Of a stretch of DNA of 12,448 nucleotides, positions 6,294 to 12,448 are shown one piece after another (the stretch's first letter is position 1; the number at the start of each line of letters is the position of its first letter). The stretch is taken from the NCBI GenBank assembly GCA_013812485.1, contig JACCTJ010000325.1, positions 1-12,448 on the forward strand, in the 5' to 3' direction. The DNA is from Thermoleophilaceae bacterium (GTDB taxonomy: Bacteria > Actinomycetota > Thermoleophilia > Solirubrobacterales > Thermoleophilaceae). The notes under the pieces were generated by a model, which worked only from the letters and a program-made list of their open reading frames with translations, did no database searches and was not told where the DNA came from. The position numbers were made by a program, and so were the translations under genes.

Positions 6294-7763
6294 CTAGAAC
6301 CCTCCCGAGGCGGCCGGGCCGGAGCCAGAGCCGCCGCCACCGCGCGTGCCGAGGATGACCTGGAGCACCCGGCGGGCGATCGGCGCGGCGATCTCGCCGC
6401 CCGTGCCGGACGCCTGCTCGACGGTCACGGCCAGCGCGATCTTCGGGTTCCCGACCGGCGCAAAGGCTACGAACCACGCCTGGTTGACCCCGGCACCGCG
6501 CTCCGCGGTCCCGGTCTTGCCCGCCACCCGCACGCCCTGAAGCTGGGCCGCGGTACCCGAGCCCTCCTCGACCACGCTGGTCATCATGCGGGTTAGCCCG
6601 CGCGCGGCGTCGGCGCCCATGACCCTGCGGACCCGGTCGGGGCGGTAGCGGTCGGTCACCCGTCCGTCCGGAGCGATCGTGCGCTCGGCGAAGACCGGCG
6701 CCATCAGCGTCCCCTCGTTGGCGATCGTCGAGGCCACCATGGCCATCTGCAGCGGAGTCACCTGAAGGCGTTCCTGGCCGATCGACACCCGGCCGATGTC
6801 GATGTCGTCGCTCGCGTCAAGCAGCCCATCCTCCCCATAGATCCCGCTCGGAGCCAATTGGTTGCGCGGAAGGTCCACCGGAGGCTCGCTGCCGAACCCG
6901 AAGCGGCGCATGTAACGCAGCATGGTCGAGTCGCCGAGCCGCTCGCCGACCTCCGCCCATGCGGTGTTGATCGACTTCGTGAGCGCCTCGGTCAGGGTCA
7001 CCTGCCCGAACTCGGCGCCCTCGAAGTTCTGCAGCGGGACGGCGGAGATCGGCTTGTTGTTCTTGCCGGAGACCGCCGTCTCGGGCGTGAAGTCGCCGCT
7101 GTCGAGCGCCGCGGCGGCCGTCACGACCTTGAACGTCGAGCCCGGCGGGTAGCGCGCCTGGGTGGCTCGGTTGAACAGCGGCGAGCTCGCGTCGGCGTTG
7201 AGCTGGTTGAAGCCCTCGGGCACCGCGTTGGGGTCGAAGTCGGGAACACTGACCATGGCCCGTACGCGCCCGGTGTCCGGCTCGATCGCCACCACCGATC
7301 CGCGCCGGCCGCCGAGGGCCCGGCGGGCGGCCTCCTGCGCCTTGGGGTCGAGCGTGGTGCGCAGGTTGTCGCCCTCCCGGGCACCGCTCAGCTCGTCGAC
7401 GATCGTGGCCAGCTCGTTGCCCTTGCCGACCAGCTCGTCGTTGTGAGACTGCTCGAGCCCGGACTGCCCGCGATCGATGAACGAATAGCCGATGGCGTGG
7501 GAGAAGAGCGAGTCGGTCGGGTAGCGGCGCACGAAGCGCCGAGTCTCGCGGGTACCGAGGCGGCGGCTGTCGGCCATCACGGTGCCGTCGCGGGCCAGGA
7601 TCAGTCCCCTGGGGATGCGCTGCTGCTCGAGCAGCGGGCGGCGGTTGGCGATGTTGTCCTCGAGGCTCTCGGCCTCGAGGACCGCCCAGCGCGAGGTGAA
7701 GACCACGAGCACCGCGAACAGCAGCGTGAACAGCCCGAACAGGTGAACGATGGAGCGGTTCAT
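6294..7763 (-). CDS. pbpA: Class B penicillin-binding protein, peptidoglycan D,D-transpeptidase (PbpA type)
   Basis: The product is 489 residues, nearly the length of mycobacterial PbpA. An N-terminal membrane anchor (about 8-24) is followed by a short N-terminal domain with QQRIPRGLILARDGTVMADS (47-66) and RRYPTDSLFSHAIGYS (79-94), then the penicillin-binding transpeptidase domain. The three active-site motifs are intact: S209-T-F-K212 (in PPGSTFK), S264-I-N266 and K416-T-G-T-A-E421. The catalytic domain is extracytoplasmic, crosslinks stem peptides and is the beta-lactam target. The protein ends in a Gly/Ser-rich tail (about 474-489). The start is well marked: GGAGG (7774-7770) with a six-base spacer, and ATGA overlap with the rodA stop, so the pair is probably translated together. 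This fits the known partnership of SEDS proteins with class B PBPs. Confidence 0.96.
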   Translation of the reverse strand: MNRSIVHLFGLFTLLFAVLVVFTSRWAVLEAESLEDNIANRRPLLEQQRIPRGLILARDGTVMADSRRLGTRETRRFVRRYPTDSLFSHAIGYSFIDRGQSGLEQSHNDELVGKGNELATIVDELSGAREGDNLRTTLDPKAQEAARRALGGRRGSVVAIEPDTGRVRAMVSVPDFDPNAVPEGFNQLNADASSPLFNRATQARYPPGSTFKVVTAAAALDSGDFTPETAVSGKNNKPISAVPLQNFEGAEFGQVTLTEALTKSINTAWAEVGERLGDSTMLRYMRRFGFGSEPPVDLPRNQLAPSGIYGEDGLLDASDDIDIGRVSIGQERLQVTPLQMAMVASTIANEGTLMAPVFAERTIAPDGRVTDRYRPDRVRRVMGADAARGLTRMMTSVVEEGSGTAAQLQGVRVAGKTGTAERGAGVNQAWFVAFAPVGNPKIALAVTVEQASGTGGEIAAPIARRVLQVILGTRGGGGSGSGPAASGGF

Positions 7764-9064
7764 GCCACGCCTCCGCGTTTGGCGACGGTGTCGCGCCGCG
7801 CGTCCTGGGAGACGATGAGGAGCAGGGCGAGGAGGACCATGTTGGCCACGATCGAGCTGCCTCCGTAGGAGACGAAGGGCAGGGTCACGCCGGTCAGCGG
7901 AATCACCCGCGTGACGCCGCCCACGATCACGAACACCTGGATGGCGAAGACCGCGGTCAGTCCGGCGGCAAGCAGCTTCGAGAAGCCGTCGCGCGCCAGC
8001 ATGGCGACCTTGAACCCGCGCGCGGTGAACAGCAGGCAGGCGAGCACCACCGCCGTCGCCCCGAACAGCCCGACCTCGTTGACGATCAGCGAGTAGATCA
8101 GGTCCGTGTCGGCCGCGGGCAGGATCTTCCCGCCGCCCGGCAGGTCGAGCAGCGCCCGACCGAAACCCGTCCCGAACAGGCCCCCGTCGGCCTGGGCGAA
8201 CAGGCTCTGGGCGATCTGGTAGCCCTCGTCCTCGACCACCTTGGGCCGGAAGGGGTCGAGCCAGATCGACACGCGGTCCTGGACGTGGCCTACGGTGCTC
8301 GCGAAGAAGTACGCGCCGGCGGCGAACATCCCCGCGCCGGCGGCGACGATCGAGAGGCGCGAGGTCGCCACGTAGAGCAGGGCGAGGAACCCGCCGAAGA
8401 ACATGAGCGAGGAGCCGAGGTCGCGGATGAAGACGAGCAGGAGCATGGCCGCGCCCCAGATCACCAGCAGCGGGCCGAAGTGCTTGAGACTCAGGCGCGG
8501 CACCCGGCCGCGCACGAGCACGTCACGGGTCTCGGCGAGGTAGCTCGCCAGGAAGATGATGATTCCGATCTTGGCGAACTCGGCCGGCTGGAACTCGACC
8601 GGGCCGAGGTTGATGGCCAGATAGGCGCCGTTGACCTGACCGCCGATCCCGGGCAGGCGCGGCATGAAGAGCAGCACGATGCTCGCCGCGGCGATCGTGT
8701 AGCGCAGCCGCTCGAGCGAGCGGTGGTCGCGCAGCAGCCCGACGGTGGCGCAGAAGAGGGCGAGCCCGATCACGAACCACTGCGCCTGCTGGCGCGCCAG
8801 CTCCTCGTCGATGCGGTAGATCATCACCAGCCCGAACGCGGCGAGCAGGGCCGCGAGCGGGAACAGGTAGGGATCGGCGTCGGGTAGGCGCGCCCGGATG
8901 AAGAAGTGCGCGAAAACGCACAGCCCGAGGAAGGCCGCGCCGTAGGTGAGGCTCAGCTCGTTGACCTCGTCGGTGCGCGAGAGCAGCACGGCGGCGAAGC
9001 CGGCCGTGACCAGCAGGGCCACGGGGATCAGGAGGAAGAGCTCGCGCAGGCGGGCGGAGGCCAT
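7760..9064 (-). CDS. rodA: SEDS-family peptidoglycan glycosyltransferase (RodA/FtsW)
   Basis: The product is 434 residues, a polytopic membrane protein of about ten to twelve helices. Family landmarks are FQPAEFAKIG (158-167), IRDLGSSL (213-220), the extracellular-loop WLDPFRPK with D270 at the position of the catalytic Asp, EGYQIAQS (280-287), TDLIYSLIVNE (320-330) and the C-terminal GVTLPFVSYGGSS (392-404). SEDS proteins polymerise lipid II into glycan strands in partnership with a class B PBP, here the next gene. Position between pstP and pbpA favours RodA over FtsW, since mycobacterial rodA holds that place; sequence alone does not settle it. The ATG at 9064 lies 5 bp after the pstP stop; the only Shine-Dalgarno-like site (GGGAG) is rather far, so translation may depend on coupling. 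Confidence 0.93.
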   Translation of the reverse strand: MASARLRELFLLIPVALLVTAGFAAVLLSRTDEVNELSLTYGAAFLGLCVFAHFFIRARLPDADPYLFPLAALLAAFGLVMIYRIDEELARQQAQWFVIGLALFCATVGLLRDHRSLERLRYTIAAASIVLLFMPRLPGIGGQVNGAYLAINLGPVEFQPAEFAKIGIIIFLASYLAETRDVLVRGRVPRLSLKHFGPLLVIWGAAMLLLVFIRDLGSSLMFFGGFLALLYVATSRLSIVAAGAGMFAAGAYFFASTVGHVQDRVSIWLDPFRPKVVEDEGYQIAQSLFAQADGGLFGTGFGRALLDLPGGGKILPAADTDLIYSLIVNEVGLFGATAVVLACLLFTARGFKVAMLARDGFSKLLAAGLTAVFAIQVFVIVGGVTRVIPLTGVTLPFVSYGGSSIVANMVLLALLLIVSQDARRDTVAKRGGVA

Positions 9065-9069
9065 CGCGC

Positions 9070-10368
9070 TCAGCGTCTCCCGCCGGCCGGGACCGGGTTC
9101 AGCGTGCGCCCGCGCTCGAGCTGGCGCACGAGGTCGGCGGCGTCGGCACGCCCACGCAGGCTGTGGTCGAGGACCTCGCGGCGCTGGGGCTCGGGGATCG
9201 AGCGCGCCGCCAGTGTGCTCTCGTAGAGCTCCTCGTAGAGGTCGACGCCGAACGGCAGCTCGTAGGGCAGGCCGCGGTACAGGGCGACGAGGCCGGTGTC
9301 GCTCACGCCCACGAAGTAGGCCTGACGGCCGCCCACCCACAGCCCGCCCGCGACCGCGGCCAGGGCGACCACGCCGAGGAGCGGGACTAGCACCCGGCGC
9401 CGAACGACCGCCGCGCGGCTGCGCCGCGGGCGTGAGGCCGCTCCGGCAGGGCGCACGGCCGCGGCCCGCTCGGCCTCGGCCGTGCGCGCGTCGATGACCA
9501 TGGTCTCCCCGGCGTCGGTGCCTTTCCGAGATCGCCGTCCGTCCGTCTCGCGCTCGGCCTCCGCGACGGCCGTACGGACCTGGCTCGTGTCCAGCGCGGT
9601 CTCGGTCTCCCGGCCCGACAGGGTGTCGCCGTCGTCGGGCGCGCCGGCCTCCGCCCCCGTGTCCGAGAGCCGGAAGAGGACGACGGTGATGTTGTCGCGC
9701 CCGCCGGCCTGGTTGGCGGCTTCGATCAGGTGGCGGGCGGCGCCCTCGAGCGAGTCGCGGGTGCGCAGGACTTCGGCCACCTCGTCCTCGGAGAGCATCC
9801 CGGTCAGCCCGTCGGAGCAGATCAGGTAGACGTCCCCGTCGCTCGCGGCGCAGGTCAGCGTGTCGACCTCGACGTCGGACTCGACGCCGAGCGCGCGCGT
9901 GATGATCGACTTCTGGGGATGGGTCTCGGCCTCCTCCGGGAGGATCCGGCCCTTGCGAACGAGCTCCTCGACCAGCGAGTGATCTGTGGTCAACCGCTCG
10001 AGCTCGTCGTCGCGCAGGCGGTAGAGGCGGCTGTCGCCCACGTGCCCGACGGTCACCTCGCGGCCGCCGACCATCACCGCGGTCAGCGTCGTCCCCATCC
10101 CCCGGTAAGCCTCGTCGGAGTGCGCGAGCTCGTAGATCTGCCGGTTGGCCGCGCGCGCGATGGCCACGAGCTCGGCCTCGGGGTCGGCGGCGGGCTCGCG
10201 CGAGCTCTCGAAGGCCTCGACGGCGATGCGCGAGGCGACCTCGCCCGCGCGGGCGCCGCCCATCCCGTCGGCCACCGCGAACAGCGGCCGCGCCTCGATG
10301 AAGGAGTCCTCGTTCGACTGGCGCTGACGCCCGACGTCGGTGAGGCCGACCTCTTCCACGACCGACAT
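9070..10368 (-). CDS. pstP: Membrane-bound PP2C-type Ser/Thr protein phosphatase (PstP type)
   Basis: The product is 432 residues. The PPM/PP2C domain (about 3-235) carries the metal-binding and catalytic motifs SNED (18-21), DGMGG (34-38), GDSR (111-114), SDGLTG (185-190) and GRDNITV (223-229). A long charged linker (about 236-322) contains GETMVIDA (287-294). One membrane helix follows (323-346), then an extracytoplasmic tail of about 85 residues with GLPYELPFGVDLYEELYES (366-384), in the place of the PstP external domain. It dephosphorylates PknB and its substrates. An alternative GTG start at 10374 (two codons longer) has GGGAG with an ideal seven-base spacer, whereas the ATG is 13 bases from it; the difference is only V-G. 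The gene starts about 10 bp after the fhaB stop. Confidence 0.95.
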   Translation of the reverse strand: MSVVEEVGLTDVGRQRQSNEDSFIEARPLFAVADGMGGARAGEVASRIAVEAFESSREPAADPEAELVAIARAANRQIYELAHSDEAYRGMGTTLTAVMVGGREVTVGHVGDSRLYRLRDDELERLTTDHSLVEELVRKGRILPEEAETHPQKSIITRALGVESDVEVDTLTCAASDGDVYLICSDGLTGMLSEDEVAEVLRTRDSLEGAARHLIEAANQAGGRDNITVVLFRLSDTGAEAGAPDDGDTLSGRETETALDTSQVRTAVAEAERETDGRRSRKGTDAGETMVIDARTAEAERAAAVRPAGAASRPRRSRAAVVRRRVLVPLLGVVALAAVAGGLWVGGRQAYFVGVSDTGLVALYRGLPYELPFGVDLYEELYESTLAARSIPEPQRREVLDHSLRGRADAADLVRQLERGRTLNPVPAGGRR

Positions 10369-10378
10369 CCCCACGCCG

Positions 10379-10876
10379 TTACTCCCGGTACCGCAGCTCG
10401 GTGTCGCCGATGCGCACAGTGTCATCGACCTCGAGCTGGAGGGGCCGCGTGATCTGGCGGCCGTTGACGTAGGTCCCGTTGGTGGAGCCGAGGTCCTCGA
10501 TGAACACCCCGCGCGCCGACGGGTAGATGCGGGCATGCGAGGCGGAGGCGAACGAGTCGTCGATCGGCACGTCGGCCGATTCCGAGCGCCCGAGCTGCGC
10601 TCCCGAGCGCACCGCGAAGGCGTGTCCCGGCTCGTGTCCCTTTGCCGCGACGACCTCGAGCCGAGGGCGCAGGTCGGGGGGAAGGCCGTCACCGTCCAGG
10701 GCTCCGTCGTGTCCACCGCCGGGCGCGCCCATCCCCGGTCCGGCCGCGGCGGGCGCGGCGTCCTCGCCGCGGCGCAGGTCGCGCATAGCGCTGCGGGCGA
10801 TCCACAACAGGAACAGGTAGAGCACGGCGAGGAAGCCGAACTTGAGCATCACGGCGATCGGATCGGGATCGCCCAT
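10379..10876 (-). CDS. fhaB: Membrane-anchored FHA-domain protein (FhaB/FipA type)
   Basis: The product is 165 residues: a single membrane helix (about 7-28), a short Gly/Ala/Pro-rich linker (about 38-66) and one FHA domain (about 73-165). FHA phosphothreonine-binding signatures are present: GRS (96-98), SHARI (113-117) and LGSTNGTYVNG (129-139). The architecture and length match mycobacterial FhaB (about 155 residues), which ties phospho-signalling to elongation and division complexes. The ATG at 10876 overlaps the fhaA stop by one base (TGATG) and has AGGTG (10886-10882) with a five-base spacer, the same geometry as pknB. The stop is TAA. Likely partners are phosphorylated PknB, PstP or PbpA; the partner is inferred, the domain is certain. 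Confidence 0.94.
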   Translation of the reverse strand: MGDPDPIAVMLKFGFLAVLYLFLLWIARSAMRDLRRGEDAAPAAAGPGMGAPGGGHDGALDGDGLPPDLRPRLEVVAAKGHEPGHAFAVRSGAQLGRSESADVPIDDSFASASHARIYPSARGVFIEDLGSTNGTYVNGRQITRPLQLEVDDTVRIGDTELRYRE

Positions 10877-11640
10877 CACTCCACCTCGAAGGACATCTCG
10901 TAGGTGCCGAGCACGATGCCGTCGCCGGGCTCGAGGCGCACCTGCTCGACGCGCCTGCCGTTGACCTTGACCCCATTCGTGGAGCCGAGGTCGACAATCT
11001 CCCACTCCGCTCCGTCGCGGCGCAGCTCGGCGTGACGGCGCGAGACATTGGGATCGTCGACCACAAGGTCGGCCTCGCGCGAGCGGCCGAGGACCAGGCG
11101 CTCGCCGCTCAGCATCCGCCGCTTGCCCCCGCCGACGAGCAGCGCGCGGGTCGCGCGGGCGGGTCCTTCCGGATCCTCCGGCTCCTCGAGCGGTCGCTCG
11201 GCCCGGTTGGCCGAGTAGACCATGGTCTGGCCGAAGCCCGCGGGCTCGGGCTCCTGCGAGTCGTCCTCCGGAGCGTACAGGAGCTGGGCCTGGATGCCGA
11301 ACTCGCCCACGCCGAGGCGCTCGTCGGTCTCGAAGGCGACGCTGGGGCGGGTGGCCACGGTCAGCCCCTCGGCGCGGGCGTGCTCGAGCAGGTGGTCGGA
11401 GAGCTCCTTGGTCAGGGCCGACTCGTAGCCGGAGAACTGCTCTCGGTCCTGCGGCGAGAGCCAGACCGTGTACTGGTTCGGCACATAGACCCGCGAGATC
11501 GACTGGGCCTTGTGCGAGTCCATCTCCTTGGCCAGCTTGCGCGCGAGCTCGACCGGCTGGACGCCCGACTTGAAGGCACGGCTGAAGGCGCCCTGGACCA
11601 GGCCTTCGAGCTTCGCCTCGAGGTTGCGCAACACGCTCAT
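10876..11640 (-). CDS. fhaA: FHA-domain protein with N-terminal DUF3662 domain (FhaA type)
   Basis: The product is 254 residues and soluble. The N-terminal domain (about 1-120) begins MSVLRNLEAKLEGLVQGAF and contains VQPVELARKLAKEMD (27-41) and YVPNQYTVWLSP (52-63), typical of the FhaA_N/DUF3662 family found beside FHA domains in actinobacteria. A short acidic linker (about 123-163) holds GQTMVYSA (137-144). The FHA domain (about 165-254) has GRS (185-187), SRRH (200-203) and LGSTNGVKVNG (218-228). Mycobacterial FhaA is longer in its linker; this one is compact. FhaA is known there to bind phosphorylated pseudokinase MviN and affect peptidoglycan synthesis at poles and septum. The ATG at 11640 overlaps the upstream stop as ATGA. 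The upstream Shine-Dalgarno (AGGA) is somewhat distant. Confidence 0.95.
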   Translation of the reverse strand: MSVLRNLEAKLEGLVQGAFSRAFKSGVQPVELARKLAKEMDSHKAQSISRVYVPNQYTVWLSPQDREQFSGYESALTKELSDHLLEHARAEGLTVATRPSVAFETDERLGVGEFGIQAQLLYAPEDDSQEPEPAGFGQTMVYSANRAERPLEEPEDPEGPARATRALLVGGGKRRMLSGERLVLGRSREADLVVDDPNVSRRHAELRRDGAEWEIVDLGSTNGVKVNGRRVEQVRLEPGDGIVLGTYEMSFEVE

Positions 11641-12448
11641 AGGGCAGCCATCCTACGCAACGACCGGCGGTCCATGGCATCCGCGGGCGGCCGCTCGCCT
11701 CGGCTCCGAGGCACGTCCGAAGAGCCCGATCGAAGCGTCGCCGCGGCGACCGCCAGGGCGAGTCCCACGAGCGGCCCGACCACCGTCCCGCGGGTGTCGA
11801 GGCCGGCGCCGCCGGAGGCGAGCAGATCGCCGAGAACGAGCAGTGCGGCGATCAGGCCACCGGCCCAGATCGAGCCGCGGGCGAAGTCGAGCTGGGGCGA
11901 GCGCCCCCGCACCGCAAGCGGGAGCAGCGCCGCGAACAGCGCCCACGCGAGGGCGGGAGCGAGCGCGGGCGTCGAGAGGAAGGATGGCACCACGTCGGTC
12001 AGCGCAGAGGGCAGAGAGCCCACCCACGCGCTCGGGGCCGGGACGGCCGCCGGCGCCCCGTAGAGCAGCGAATCGCCCGCGAGGACCTCAGCGCCGGCGA
12101 GCCAGAGATAGCCGGCCGCTCCCAGCCCCGCCCGGCGGGCCGGCGTCGAGGCGAGGCCAGCCACAGCGACGAAGGCCGGTCCGAGCGCGATCGTCCCCAG
12201 CAGCGGGGCGATCGCGGGGACCGACCACGCCGGACCCGCGCGCACGAGGAGGAGCGGCGTGGGCGCCACGGCGAGGGACGCGAGGAGCGCGGCTCCCCCG
12301 AGCCCCGCGCCGAGGGCGAGCCAGAGAAGGGCGGCGGCGGCCCCGAGCAGCCACGCCACCCGGGGCAGCAGCGCCACCGCCAGGGCGACCACACCCGCCG
12401 CGGGCAGGGGCGCGACCGGCGACCCGGCGTCGGGCACGGTCAGCGCGG
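11637..12448 (-). CDS. Unrecognised polytopic membrane protein, N-terminus outside the window
   Basis: About 270 residues are visible, ending in a stop that overlaps the fhaA start (ATGA). The GTG at 12437 is a possible start, but the frame stays open to the right edge (A-L-T before it), so the gene probably begins outside. The visible part is rich in Ala, Leu and Gly, with about eight hydrophobic segments; counted from the GTG they lie at roughly 12-24, 28-43, 45-63, 73-95, 104-122, 157-175, 190-208 and 217-234. A basic, presumably cytoplasmic tail of about 30 residues follows. Short fixed-looking patches are RAGPAWSVPAIAPLLG (66-81) and YLWLAGAEVLAGDSLLYG (110-127). I recognise no family. 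Coupling to fhaA suggests a role in the same wall or signalling pathway. It could be the membrane C-terminus of a larger protein, perhaps another kinase, but no kinase motif is visible here. Confidence 0.7.
   Translation of the reverse strand, partial: ALTVPDAGSPVAPLPAAGVVALAVALLPRVAWLLGAAAALLWLALGAGLGGAALLASLAVAPTPLLLVRAGPAWSVPAIAPLLGTIALGPAFVAVAGLASTPARRAGLGAAGYLWLAGAEVLAGDSLLYGAPAAVPAPSAWVGSLPSALTDVVPSFLSTPALAPALAWALFAALLPLAVRGRSPQLDFARGSIWAGGLIAALLVLGDLLASGGAGLDTRGTVVGPLVGLALAVAAATLRSGSSDVPRSRGERPPADAMDRRSLRRMAAL

Noticed and set aside
6286..6477. N-terminal extension of pknB into pbpA
   Set aside because: The extra 64 residues are Arg/Gly-rich, overlap the pbpA C-terminus in another frame and have no homology. 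The ATG at 6285 has a good AGGTG and gives the standard kinase start.
6858..7868. A 336-residue plus-strand open frame antisense to pbpA and the end of rodA
   Set aside because: It is fully covered by pbpA with all three active-site motifs. The translation resembles GC-rich shadow sequence, as do similar plus-strand frames at 8285-8887, 9730-10452 and 11032-12063.
10372..10374. GTG two codons upstream as the pstP start
   Set aside because: Not dismissed outright: GGGAG at a seven-base spacing supports it better than the ATG. The ATG was kept as the conventional start because the product differs by only two residues.

Overview
The window is very GC-rich. It carries the peptidoglycan-growth and Ser/Thr-phosphorylation gene cluster characteristic of Actinomycetota. 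Gene order, protein styles (FhaA with an N-terminal DUF3662-type domain, a PASTA kinase, a membrane PP2C phosphatase) and base composition suggest a deep-branching actinobacterium, perhaps Thermoleophilia (Solirubrobacterales or Gaiellales). The phylum is well supported; the class is a guess from overall feel.

Layout. (1) 1-869, plus strand: the 3' five-sixths of purM (purine synthesis), cut by the window edge. (2) 903-1784, minus: a DsbA-like thioredoxin-fold protein, convergent with purM. (3) 1806-3272, plus: a transmembrane Ser/Thr kinase with an active-looking kinase domain and a discoidin-like extracellular domain of the kind found on the C-terminus of actinobacterial MviN/MurJ. It diverges from the DsbA-like gene across only 21 bp, where one AT-rich patch could be the -10 element for both genes, giving leaderless mRNAs. 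(4) 12448 down to 3309, minus: a tight operon read as [unknown polytopic membrane protein]-fhaA-fhaB-pstP-rodA-pbpA-pknB-ddl. Most junctions overlap or are separated by a few bases; only pknB-ddl has a gap of any size (58 bp).

How the genes work together. RodA (SEDS glycosyltransferase) and PbpA (class B transpeptidase) form a peptidoglycan polymerase and crosslinker pair. Ddl makes the D-Ala-D-Ala end of the substrate. PknB senses cell wall through PASTA repeats and phosphorylates targets, PstP reverses this, and FhaA and FhaB read the phosphothreonines. The order matches the mycobacterial fhaA-fhaB-pstP-rodA-pbpA-pknA-pknB locus, except that there is no pknA, ddl is appended, and a second kinase of a different architecture lies at the far end in convergent orientation.

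No tRNA, rRNA, CRISPR array, insertion sequence or phage gene is visible, and no stretch over 300 bases lacks a gene. The promoter of the main operon is not in the window. Most of the content is a known system. The less ordinary parts are the kinase with the MviN-like sensor, the 21-bp divergent promoter, a shared T-M-V motif in the FhaA and PstP linkers, and the unrecognised membrane protein at the right edge.
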